Part shown: one piece after another, positions 17,875-25,521 of the stretch
Numbering within the stretch: the stretch's first letter is position 1
How the letters are laid out: each line of letters opens with the position of its first letter
NCBI GenBank assembly: GCA_963710745.1
Contig: CAVQBP010000025.1
Span: forward strand, 1 to 64,000
DNA: 64,000 bases
Origin: CAVQBP01 sp963710745
GTDB lineage: Bacteria > Bacteroidota > Ignavibacteria > Ignavibacteriales > Ignavibacteriaceae
Direction of reading: 5' to 3'
Translations under genes and position numbers: made by a program
The notes under the pieces: generated by a model
The model's database searches: none
What the model saw: only the letters and a program-made list of their open reading frames with translations
What the model was told of the DNA's origin: nothing

Positions 17875-18240
17875 TCAAAATAATTCATAATTTTTGTCTG
17901 TCGGGGTTATACCATAGACAGTCTTGATTAAATCGGCGAAAGAAATGTTATCACAATTTGCAATCGCTTTTAATTCATTGTTTATTGCTACAAGTCTCTG
18001 CTTCTTATATGATTCCCATTCCGCACGATGTAATGCTACATAGTATCCTCTGCTGTCCCCGATAATCCAGTGGCCGTTAGAACGGGCAGCATGTGCAAGT
18101 GATCTCACTTTACGTTTAAATTCGAGCAGGTTAGTCACTTCGAAATTACCTGCTAAATGTTTTGCCCTGACTGCATTATTCTTTCCGTACTTTAGACAGT
18201 TGAGCAGCTGGTTATAGTTCTCAAGCTTTCCCATCTTCAC
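17875..18240 (-). CDS. Winged-helix-like phage/plasmid protein
   Basis: A 121-residue protein. Residues 20-75 look like a small helix-turn-helix with wing: N-A-V-R-A-K-H-L-A-G, then L-E-F-K-R-K-V-R-S-L, then W-I-I-G-D-S-R-G-Y-Y-V-A. This order (choice of template, regulating helix, then a G-D-S-R-G-Y-Y wing) is common in phage and mobile-element replication regions. Its ATG lies 2 bp beyond the stop of the next gene upstream, so the two are co-transcribed. A role in replication control is an inference from context. Confidence 0.6.
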   Translation of the reverse strand: MKMGKLENYNQLLNCLKYGKNNAVRAKHLAGNFEVTNLLEFKRKVRSLAHAARSNGHWIIGDSRGYYVALHRAEWESYKKQRLVAINNELKAIANCDNISFADLIKTVYGITPTDKNYELF

Positions 18241-18242
18241 CC

Positions 18243-18563
18243 CTATAATTTTTTGTTGATTAAAAGTTCCACTAACATTTTACAGTCATTGAGGTTTCTG
18301 ATAATCCGGAAGTGCAGCGATTTGTTTAAAGAACTTAGATGAGATAAAAAGAGCTGCAGCTCCTTTTTATCATCCGAAGGAATTTCTTTACCCGGATTAA
18401 CTTCAATAAAAATCAGATATTTCTTTGACACAATAATATGATTTACAAAATATTTCAGGCCGAAAGAAAGGTCATCCTTATTGTTGAAACTGAAGATTTT
18501 AAATCCAAAGTTCGCAAGCCGGCTGAATTCCTTATATATCTGCCTATCGATTTCTTTATCCAT
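18243..18563 (-). CDS. VRR-NUC-like protein with a lost lysine
   Basis: A 106-residue protein. The layout Y-L-I-F-I-E-V-N-P-G-K, a helical Q-L-F-L-S-H-L region and F-R-I-I-R-N-L-N-D matches the small VRR-NUC (PD-(D/E)XK) nucleases of phages, where the pattern is I-E-V-K then Q then A-F-V-V-R. Here the catalytic Lys of E-x-K is Asn, so cleavage is doubtful. It is packed between the DUF4373 gene (3 bp gap) and the winged-helix gene (2 bp gap). Assignment rests on fold-level resemblance. Confidence 0.4.
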   Translation of the reverse strand: MDKEIDRQIYKEFSRLANFGFKIFSFNNKDDLSFGLKYFVNHIIVSKKYLIFIEVNPGKEIPSDDKKELQLFLSHLSSLNKSLHFRIIRNLNDCKMLVELLINKKL

Positions 18564-18566
18564 TTA

Positions 18567-18959
18567 TTAAATGCTAAAAATTTTAGTATGCTTAATATCC
18601 TTTTCTTTCTGGTAACGCTTACGCGATTCCTCACGCTCTTTCATCACAAGCTGCAATGAATCCCGGACTATATCTGTAGTTACAGATCCATCAAGATTGA
18701 TTATTAATTCACATTCATGTGTGAGAATTGTTATAAACCGCTCAAACTCTTCTGATGAAAGCGAGAGGTCATTCATTACAGCCGCTCGAATCTGTTTCTT
18801 TGATAATTTAAGAACGCAGTTTTCACTTGCGGCAATCATATTATTTAACGCCCAAAATTTACCCTCAGCTTCCCAGCCAAGCAGGGAGCGGAGCAATTTA
18901 AATTTCCAATGGTTATGGCTGTCAACGTAATGCGGATAGTACGTAATATTCCTTTTCAA
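18567..18959 (-). CDS. DUF4373 (Lin1244/Lin1753-like) replication-type protein
   Basis: A 130-residue protein matching the N-terminal DUF4373 domain. It opens Y-Y-P-H-Y-V-D-S-H-N-H-W-K-F-K-L-L-R, passes through G-W-E-A-E-G-K-F-W-A-L-N-N, and ends after a basic stretch of E-R-E-E-S-R-K-R-Y-Q. Full-length relatives carry a further DnaD-like region, which is absent here, so this is a short form. Such proteins sit in phage and integrative-element replication modules. It overlaps the upstream membrane gene by four bases (ATGA) and precedes the VRR-NUC-like gene by 3 bp. Confidence 0.7.
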   Translation of the reverse strand: MKRNITYYPHYVDSHNHWKFKLLRSLLGWEAEGKFWALNNMIAASENCVLKLSKKQIRAAVMNDLSLSSEEFERFITILTHECELIINLDGSVTTDIVRDSLQLVMKEREESRKRYQKEKDIKHTKIFSI

Positions 18960-19210
18960 TTTTTTGAAACTATCATTTTTTCGAAAATTACATTTAAGAG
19001 TATTAAATTTGGCTGAAGCTGTTTTAACTTCACCTCAAGGTTTTTATTTCTCCTGAAAATAAAAAAATATTTTTCGTTTAGAGAAGAATTTATCTTATCA
19101 TAATTTGAAATCTTTTTCTTAAAGTGCTTTAAATAAAGATATCTTGCGAATAGGAAACCTGACAAAAAACTTAAAGAAATCCCCGATACGTAAATATAAA
19201 AATTGTTCAA
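18956..19210 (-). CDS. Small single-pass membrane protein
   Basis: An 84-residue protein with one membrane segment at about residues 4-26 (Y-V-S-G-I-S-L-S-F-L-S-G-F-L-F-A-R-Y) followed by a basic cytoplasmic tail of about 55 residues. I do not recognise a family. It is first in the run leading to DUF4373, with a four-base overlap. No ribosome site of note is seen. Function unknown. Confidence 0.5.
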   Translation of the reverse strand: MNNFYIYVSGISLSFLSGFLFARYLYLKHFKKKISNYDKINSSLNEKYFFIFRRNKNLEVKLKQLQPNLILLNVIFEKMIVSKN

Positions 19211-19348
19211 TGCGGCTCCCTTGATTTAAATTGAAATAGAGTATGTTAATTAAATCTTTCCCTCAGCGGCGCACCGCTTGAGCTAATCGATGTTCTATTC
19301 TTGAAATGGAGTTTAGAACAGGAAAGCTGGAGGTATAATTTTTTAGAT

Positions 19349-19525
19349 TCAAAATTTAACTCCTTTTCTCTTTAGCGATTCCATCAATTCTTTAGTTGCA
19401 AATTCGCCTAAATTAGGTCCATAAGTAGCGCAATAAATTTTTAATTGCTTATGAACTTCAGGGTCAATATGAATAACACTGCACAATTTGGGGATTTTTT
19501 TCTTCGAATTGTTTACTGTTTTCAT
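19349..19525 (-). CDS. Ribbon-helix-helix-like small protein
   Basis: A 58-residue protein: a basic N-terminus, a strand C-S-V-I-H-I-D-P-E-V-H, a helix K-Q-L-K-I-Y-C-A, then G-E-F-A-T-K-E-L-M-E-S-L. That is the shape of a ribbon-helix-helix DNA-binding or antitoxin-like protein. Its ATG overlaps the stop of the HTH gene at 19522 by four bases (ATGA), so they are translated together. No toxin-like gene is adjacent, so a regulator of the element is more likely than an antitoxin. Confidence 0.6.
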   Translation of the reverse strand: MKTVNNSKKKIPKLCSVIHIDPEVHKQLKIYCATYGPNLGEFATKELMESLKRKGVKF

Positions 19526-19731
19526 CCTTCATCTTTCATTTTGTTATTGTATGTATATCTTTCGATAAATTTATTAATTGATTCCATAGTCACCTTTCTG
19601 TGTTTTTTCCCTGGCGGCAGGAAGAAATCAAGTTCACCTTCAGCCAATAAATAAGAAACATATGAAGGGCTTACTTCAAGCATCCTGGATGTTTTTTTTA
19701 TTGATAATGCCGGAATATTTGTTATATTCAT
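19522..19731 (-). CDS. Helix-turn-helix (excisionase/MerR-type) protein
   Basis: A 69-residue protein. Residues 9-45 read L-S-I-K-K-T-S-R-M-L-E-V-S-P-S-Y-V-S-Y-L, then L-P-P-G-K-K-H-R-K-V and S-I-N-K-F-I, the DNA-binding layout of small HTH_17 proteins, with a recognition helix followed by a Gly-Lys turn and a final helix. It is divergent from the HTH repressor-like gene at 19848, with 116 bp between them, which is the classical control region of an integrative element. It probably regulates excision or the element's early genes. Confidence 0.7.
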   Translation of the reverse strand: MNITNIPALSIKKTSRMLEVSPSYVSYLLAEGELDFFLPPGKKHRKVTMESINKFIERYTYNNKMKDEG

Positions 19732-19847
19732 AAAAATTAAGTATTTTTGTACATATGCTAAGAATTAAATATTTTCTGATAATAAAATACAAGTATTTAT
19801 AATAAATTGCAAGAAACGTTAAGTTATTGCAATAGGAAGTTTAGTCT
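19732..19847. promoter_or_regulatory. Divergent control region with inverted and direct repeats
   Basis: The region between two divergent regulators. It contains direct repeats of AAGTATTT (near 19739 and 19790) and a TTGCAA ... TTGCAA pair around 19807-19832. It is AT-rich with several TATAAT-like stretches. It probably holds both promoters and the operators of the HTH pair. Confidence 0.45.
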
Positions 19848-20201
19848 ATGAAAATAAGTGAAGCCAAATTAAGAGAAGCAATAGTAAAAAAATTCGGGAG
19901 TCAAGCTAATTTTGCTAAAAAAATGGGGTTAACTGAAGGTCAGGTTTCAAGGGGTATAAAATCCCAGACCACGAAATATATTTTAAAATTTAGGGAATCT
20001 GGAATTAATATAGATTCTCTGATGCAAGATGAAGAGGGAAAGAGGAAGGGAAATTTAGAATTTGAACTGAAAATTGCTGAAAAAAGAATTAAAGAACTAG
20101 AAGCATTATTAGTGCAGAAAGATAGTTTATTGGAACAGAAAGATAATTTAATCAAATCTTATGAATTAGTAATGAAAGAACAATTTAAAGACAAACAATA
20201 A
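19848..20201 (+). CDS. HTH regulator with C-terminal coiled coil
   Basis: A 117-residue protein. The N-terminal 50 residues are an XRE-like helix-turn-helix: L-R-E-A-I-V-K-K-F-G-S, then F-A-K-K-M-G-L-T-E-G-Q-V-S-R-G. A long Glu/Lys-rich helix follows from residue 65 to the end, containing a coiled-coil repeat (V-Q-K-D-S-L-L-E-Q-K-D-N-L-I). There is no S24 peptidase domain, so this is not a LexA/CI protein. Homodimerisation by the helix is likely. It is read away from the excisionase-like gene and toward the recombinase remnants, so it may control them. Confidence 0.65.
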   Translation: MKISEAKLREAIVKKFGSQANFAKKMGLTEGQVSRGIKSQTTKYILKFRESGINIDSLMQDEEGKRKGNLEFELKIAEKRIKELEALLVQKDSLLEQKDNLIKSYELVMKEQFKDKQ

Positions 20202-20265
20202 CGCTTACCTGATCCGCCGCGTAATACTTAACATATCATAACAACAAATTAGGGAGGATGAAATG
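20196..20265 (+). repeat. Recombinase leader, first copy
   Basis: A leader of about 65 bp (AATAACGCTTACC ... GGGAGGATGAAATG) that is repeated at 20810-20877 in front of the second recombinase. The ribosome site GGGAGG and the ATG are conserved in both. Confidence 0.75.
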
Positions 20266-20784
20266 GCTAATCTCAGAGCTAAAGAGGCAGGTATTATACC
20301 GCAAAAAGAGAAGGTCCAAATATTAGACGGACTTAGAGAAAAAAACCGCAAACATTATCAGCTAATTTATTTTTTACTTGCTACGGGGTTCAGAGCTGGC
20401 GAGGCTTTGAACCTGGATTTTAAAGATATTGACCTCAAGAGGGATTTAATTCTTGTCAAAAATGCTAAAAGTAAAAGAATAGATTGGTTTCCAATTTATC
20501 CGGCGTTAAGAGAATTCATAATTGATGAATTTACGTTTAGGGTAGGAAAAGTTTTTGATTTCAAGAACCGTCATTCGTTAAAATTTTTTGAACGTTTTCT
20601 TAGGGATTTAGGTTATAATCATTACACTTTACGGGCACTTAGAAAAACATTTATAAACGACTTAGTAAATTTTGGATTACCAATTACAGACGTCATGGTA
20701 ATGACCAGACTTAAGCAGCCACCTTTTATAAAAAATCTGAACTTGATGAAAAGTAAATATGCTTTGAAAATATCTCATGAATAA
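20263..20784 (+). pseudogene. Tyrosine recombinase catalytic half, N-terminally deleted
   Basis: 173 residues covering only the catalytic domain of a tyrosine recombinase. It starts directly after a copied leader and start codon, skipping the N-terminal SAM-like DNA-binding region. The box I region reads L-L-A-T-G-F-R-A-G-E-A-L and the box II region reads Y-T-L-R-A-L-R-K-T-F. Downstream the reading loses the conserved His-x-x and the nucleophile Tyr: the expected R-H-K ... H-Y-S becomes R-L-K-Q-P-P-F-I-K. It cannot recombine alone. It is clearly related to the second recombinase, so a tandem duplication followed by deletion is the simplest history. Confidence 0.8.
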
Positions 20785-20809
20785 GTATCGCTATCAATTT
20801 AAAAGGAAT

Positions 20810-20877
20810 AATAACGCTTACCGTATCCGCAGCTTATCTAAATAATCATTTAACAACTAAGCAGGGAGGATGAAATG
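20810..20877 (+). repeat. Recombinase leader, second copy
   Basis: Near copy of 20196-20265 (AATAACGCTTACC, TATCCGCAGC, GCAGGGAGGATGAAATG). It precedes the full-length recombinase pseudogene. Confidence 0.75.
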
Positions 20878-21962
20878 TATAAAGTGGAAATAAAAAACAG
20901 AGATGGATGGTTATACCTTTTTTATTATATCGGAGGAAAACGGCAGCGAGAATCTTTGAAGCTGAAGAATACGCGGGAAAATATGATTCAGGCTAAAATA
21001 AAAAGAGATGAAAAATTAAAAGAACTCACCGCAGGCAGATTAAAACCGAAGAATAAACTTGTCAAAAAGAAAAAATTAACAATATCAGAAGGGCTTTTAG
21101 AATTTGAGACAAATAGAGATGATAATAAAGAAACAACAAAACAAGCATATCAGAATGCTGTAGATAAATTTATTCAGCTCGCTGGAGATATTGCTATAAA
21201 AGATGTTACGCAGGAATTAGCGAAAGAGATAGAAAAGAAAATGAGAAGAGATATAAAGAAGAATGGAGATTTTCTATCAGAAAATACCGTGGCAAGTTAT
21301 ATAAACCGGTTACATATAATTTTTAATTTCTTTTAAAGGAAGGATACAGTGAAAAGAATCCCTTCATTTCAAAAGAAATCAATATCAGGGAAATAGTAAC
21401 TATACCGGATAAAGATCTGGATAATATTCTTGAAAAGTTAAGGAATAAGAACAGAAAACATTATAGGGTAATTGCTTTCCTTTTGCTCACCGGATTACGG
21501 CGCGGGGAAATCATCGGACTTAAATTTGAAAATAATGTAGATTTTTCTCAGAAGATACTGAAGGTATTCAATTACAAAAAAAACAGAATTGATAAGTTGC
21601 CATTATATGGAGAGCTGGAGGAATTTTTAATAAAAGAATGGAATAGATATGAGGGGTTGTTATTCGATTATAAATCGAGTGACTCTTTAAAATTCTTTGA
21701 AAAGTTTCTGAGCCAGGAAGGATATATCAATTACTCATTTCATACTCTGCGGAAAACATTTATCTCTAAATTAATCAATAGCGGGATGAATGTTTATGAT
21801 GTTATGAACCTTGCTAGACATAAGAATATTAAGACAACCTTAAAACATTATTCAGCTGCAGAGTTGAGCAGGATGGGGGACGAAATAACAAGCAGGACCA
21901 ATCTTAAAGAAATAGTAAACGGGAAAAAGAAAGATAATCTTCGGCTGCTGAAAATAGGATAA
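20875..21962 (+). pseudogene. int: Tyrosine recombinase/integrase with a one-base frameshift
   Basis: The SAM-like N-terminal domain (residues 1-150, ending S-Y-I-N-R-L-H-I-I-F-N-F) runs into a stop at 21334. Reading resumes in another frame as F-L-L-K-E-G-Y-S-E-K-N-P-F, and continues with all catalytic blocks: L-L-T-G-L-R-R-G-E-I (Arg), F-H-T-L-R-K-T-F (His, Arg), L-A-R-H-K (His) and H-Y-S (Tyr). One T seems to be missing from the AATTTCTTTT run near 21330, because AATTTTCTTTT would join the frames. Either this is a recent mutation, a sequencing error, or a slip site. It is the best candidate for the element's integrase. Confidence 0.85.
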
Positions 21963-21979
21963 ATCATTTCACTCAAACA

Positions 21980-22011
21980 ACAGATGTACATAATTGCATG
22001 TACATCTGTTA
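21980..22011. terminator. Perfect 13-bp hairpin downstream of the recombinase
   Basis: Arms AACAGATGTACAT and ATGTACATCTGTT around AATTGC. No T-run follows on either strand, so it may be a weak terminator or a protein site. It contains the same TGTACA core as the operator at 2687. Confidence 0.55.
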
Positions 22012-22142
22012 CCTCATAAAACATAAAACCCCAAAGATGCGTACATTAAAAACCTATTTAACGGATTACCTTCTGCAAAAATTGACACAAATGCTGACAC
22101 AAATTTGTTTTTCCTGAAAAATCCTGCGAATTTAATTTATAA

Positions 22143-22258
22143 AGTGGGTTTAAAATAAACAACCCACTGTTGGGGAAACAGTGGGTGCGACCCGTTACCA
22201 TCAAAGGGCAGGGGAGAACCCTTTGAAAGGGTCAAATTTTATTTTGCTAGCGGCAAAA
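22143..22258 (+). ncRNA. Cluster of overlapping hairpins, possible structured RNA
   Basis: A GC-rich patch in AT-rich DNA. In order: AGTGGGTT / AACCCACT (22143-22168), CCCACTGTT / AACAGTGGG (22163-22185), GGGTGCGACCC (22183-22193), TCAAAGGG / CCCTTTGA (22201-22226), ACCCTT / AAGGGT (22218-22232), and TTTTGC / GCAAAA (22242-22258). Neighbouring arms are shared, so alternative folds exclude each other, as in switches and attenuators. There is no gene directly downstream on the plus strand. It could also be the scar of the element's right end. Confidence 0.35.
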
Positions 22259-22395
22259 ATTTACAAACAAGAAGTCTATAAGTCAATAACTTTTTCTCCT
22301 TTAATCCATTGCCTTGTGCTTATTATCACGCTAATCAATTTATATAAATTATCGCCTCAAAATATTACTTTTAAGGCGATTTAAAAATGCAGGAT

Positions 22396-25062
22396 TTATA
22401 GATTAATTCTTACGCCGGCATTGAAATATCTCGGGAGTCCAAGAAATACTTCTGCTCTCTGTGCAGAATGGCTTGGAGCTCCGCTTATTCCATTATACTG
22501 ACTGTTATCAGTTGCATCCTGAATATAAATCTGATCGAATACATTAAATATATGAGCAAAAAATGTTAAATGAACATCATTAAGGTCAATAGGTAAAAGA
22601 TAACTGAAATGAAGATCAAAAACACCATAAGCCGGAGTTTTCCAAACCTGTCCCACATCATTAGAGGTAGTTCTTGAGAAAGGATCCCAGTTTGCATAAT
22701 AATTACTGTTATGTCTGTAAACTATCTCGGCTTCTAAACCGCCGATTGGAATGAAAGTTCCCTGCAGGGTGAATTGAGTCTGCGGTGCATCCCCAACTTT
22801 CAGATCTTTAACATAATAATGATATTTTGTTTCGGTTAGTGTGTTTCCTGAATAATCTTTATATACACCGTTTACATCATCTGTATACTTCCAGTTTCCA
22901 AGTGAAGCAGTTACACCTAATCTGAAAAAATTAATAGGCTGATAGGCCGCATCTAATTCAAATCCTGAATGAATGGAATTTACACCGGTTAAGAAGATAA
23001 CACTTGTATTTCCTGTTTCATCGGTAACATTTATTGAATTTGCCTGATTTTTCCATATTGTATAATAGTAGTTTAATTTAACTGCTAATTTACCTCCCAA
23101 GCCGTTAAAATTTATTCCGCCTTCAATATCCGTATAGTTTTGAGTTTTAGGATTATCGGCTTTAGTGCCTGTGACATCATCAATTACCTGGTCAAATATT
23201 GGAACCTGTACGACATAACCTGCGTTTGCGTAAACATCAACATTATCTGTTACACGGTAACTGGCTCCGCCTTTAACCTGGTATCCATCAATATTGCTTG
23301 ATTGAAGAACAAGTTCATTCCCGCTTGCATCTTTGTGGAAATGATCAGTAAATTTATATTTAATGGTTGACCATCCGTAAGTACCATATGCACTTAATTT
23401 ATCTTTTGTATATTCTGCCTGAGCATAAAATCCAAACCAGTTTACATTATTTGTCTCATTATATGAGAACTTATCTCCTAATCCTTTCTGGTACTGAGAC
23501 GGCGAATCAAATTCATTACCGGTATAATAATAATAAGATCCGCCTAATAAATCTCTGACTTCCTGATAATGCTCGATTTGAGCGGTTCTCCAATCAATAC
23601 CACCGGATAATTTTATTTGGTCGGTGAGCTTATAGAAAGCCTTAGAAATAGCGCCGATAGTCCATTGTGTATTTACACTATTTCTTAAAATTCCTAAAGA
23701 ACCATTAGAGGAAGTATCATTTTTTGCAATTGTTGCATCCCAGTTAACTACTTGAGAAGGACCGGTTCTATCCCAGGCCATACTTCCCGCAGTCCCGCTT
23801 CCGCCGCCTTTACCACCCGAATAGTATAGTGTTGTATACCAGCTTGTCTTTTCTGATAATTGAGTATAATAATTTAAATTAACAATCGGTTTGTCATAAT
23901 AATTTTCTCTTTCATTAATGAAATTTTGGCTGTAGCGTGAATTTACATTTCCATCCCAGTATTGTTTACCGGTATAAGCAGGACTAACACCATTCCAGTT
24001 TTCATTATAAGAAAGGCCTCTTTCAGGTTTGATCGCAAGCTGAGCATTAGTATAACCCAAGTCAGATGCGAAAGAATGACTGTAAGCTGCAATGTTCTGC
24101 TCGTAAAGATTTTGACCGTGACGCTGCGGTGCTCCCAGTGCATATAATTCAATTCTATTTTTATCATTAATATTATAGCCCGCACCAAAATAATAAGCCC
24201 AGGCATCTGTCCAGGTGCCATCAACAATACCAACGCCTGTTTTACGCACTACAAGAGCATTGAAGCCAAATTTACCGTTTATTAAACCTGAGTTTGCCGA
24301 TAATGTAGATTTCTGAAAAGCACCGCTGCCGAATTCCTGCTTGAAATTTACACCGTATTTTTGTGCTGTCGGATCGGTTATAATATTTATTGTTCCCCCT
24401 ATAGAAGGTGTTGCTAAAGTGGTAGCACTTAAACCGCGCTGGATTTGTATAGAAGCGGTTGCATCACCGACACCATCCCAGTTTGACCAGTAAACCCAAG
24501 CATTTTCCATATCATTAACCGGAACACCATTAATCATTATTGCTACATTACGCTGATTAAAACCTCTCAAATTTATTCTTGAGTCACCGGCACCTCCGCC
24601 TTGCGGAGTAGCATAAACACTGGGTGTTGTATTTAAAGCTAAAGGAATATCTCTTGACCCAAGTCTCATTTCCATTCCTCTTTTTTCAATATCGCTGAAT
24701 GCAACTGGAGTTTCTCTTTCCTTAGCTCTGTCTGCAATCACAGTTACATTAAGAGTAAATTGATAATCTTTAAGAGTAAAATTCAATTCTAAATTCTTTT
24801 TAAGATTAATATCCTGCTCCACTTTCTCGTAACCGATGTAACTGCAGGCTATGGTATATTCTCCGGCAGGTGCGGAAATGGAGTATTTCCCGTTTTCATC
24901 GGAGGCAGTTCCAATAGAAGTTCCTTTTAAAACTATATTTGCTCCTTCAAGTTTTTCATTTGAAGATGAACTGGTTACTACACCGGAAATGGTGTAATTC
25001 TGAGCTAACATACTGGTTGTTAGAAACAGCACTAGTATTAGCATTTTGTAAATATTATGCAT
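22396..25062 (-). CDS. TonB-dependent outer-membrane receptor (SusC/CarboxypepD-type)
   Basis: An 888-residue outer-membrane importer. It begins with a signal peptide (M-L-I-L-V-L-F-L-T-T-S-M-L-A-Q) followed by a carboxypeptidase-regulatory-like beta-sandwich (about residues 22-100, with G-V-V-T-S and S-D-E-N-G-K-Y-S-I). The TonB plug shows N-L-R-G-F-N-Q-R-N-V, and the barrel ends with a terminal aromatic strand. Unlike SusC pairs, no SusD lipoprotein is adjacent. The substrate cannot be read. The gene stands alone between the integrative element and a sensor kinase, so it is likely backbone. Confidence 0.9.
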   Translation of the reverse strand: MHNIYKMLILVLFLTTSMLAQNYTISGVVTSSSSNEKLEGANIVLKGTSIGTASDENGKYSISAPAGEYTIACSYIGYEKVEQDINLKKNLELNFTLKDYQFTLNVTVIADRAKERETPVAFSDIEKRGMEMRLGSRDIPLALNTTPSVYATPQGGGAGDSRINLRGFNQRNVAIMINGVPVNDMENAWVYWSNWDGVGDATASIQIQRGLSATTLATPSIGGTINIITDPTAQKYGVNFKQEFGSGAFQKSTLSANSGLINGKFGFNALVVRKTGVGIVDGTWTDAWAYYFGAGYNINDKNRIELYALGAPQRHGQNLYEQNIAAYSHSFASDLGYTNAQLAIKPERGLSYNENWNGVSPAYTGKQYWDGNVNSRYSQNFINERENYYDKPIVNLNYYTQLSEKTSWYTTLYYSGGKGGGSGTAGSMAWDRTGPSQVVNWDATIAKNDTSSNGSLGILRNSVNTQWTIGAISKAFYKLTDQIKLSGGIDWRTAQIEHYQEVRDLLGGSYYYYTGNEFDSPSQYQKGLGDKFSYNETNNVNWFGFYAQAEYTKDKLSAYGTYGWSTIKYKFTDHFHKDASGNELVLQSSNIDGYQVKGGASYRVTDNVDVYANAGYVVQVPIFDQVIDDVTGTKADNPKTQNYTDIEGGINFNGLGGKLAVKLNYYYTIWKNQANSINVTDETGNTSVIFLTGVNSIHSGFELDAAYQPINFFRLGVTASLGNWKYTDDVNGVYKDYSGNTLTETKYHYYVKDLKVGDAPQTQFTLQGTFIPIGGLEAEIVYRHNSNYYANWDPFSRTTSNDVGQVWKTPAYGVFDLHFSYLLPIDLNDVHLTFFAHIFNVFDQIYIQDATDNSQYNGISGAPSHSAQRAEVFLGLPRYFNAGVRINL

Positions 25063-25521
25063 ATCTATCTCCTGATAGTAATAAAATATTAGTTAATTAT
25101 TTTGAATATGAAATGGCTTTGAGCCGGTATATGGAAAATCTCTAACCCTCAAGAAAAATTGATTTCATATCAAATTTTCTTATTTAAAAGATTTATAAAC
25201 CAAAATTAGCTAACATTCCACTTTTGAACAACATTCAAAGTGAAATTTAATATTAAGTTAACTTTGTATATCCGAAATTTGTTTTTCAGTTCAATAATGA
25301 TGTTTCTGAATCTGTATTATTTATAAAATTCCGGCTGGATTCTTACAGGCAGGATAAATGTTATAAGACGATGAGTGTTAATCGGTTTTTGTGCAGGATA
25401 TAAATGCCTTTTACGAATCTCCGGCTTAATCTTAACTAAAATCACAAATAACAAAAAAATTTATTTATAGAATTATATTTTGATTTAAAAATAAATATTT
25501 TTCTATCTCAGGGTTTTATAA
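25063..25521. other. Intergenic region between receptor and sensor kinase
   Basis: Divergent promoter region. It contains a CTTTTGAA / TTCAAAG inverted repeat near 25220-25240 and AT-rich promoter-like stretches. No gene is seen. Confidence 0.4.

Noticed and set aside
22163..22193. tRNA-Pro-like anticodon arm
   Set aside because: A 7-base loop with GGG can be drawn but position 33 is not T and no T arm or acceptor stem follows.
22143..22258. Thiamine pyrophosphate riboswitch
   Set aside because: GGGTGC and ACCCTTTGAA look similar, but the conserved CTGAGA and CCTGAT parts are missing.
22181..22384. ORF across the hairpin cluster
   Set aside because: Codons are forced by the hairpins; no ribosome site and no family.
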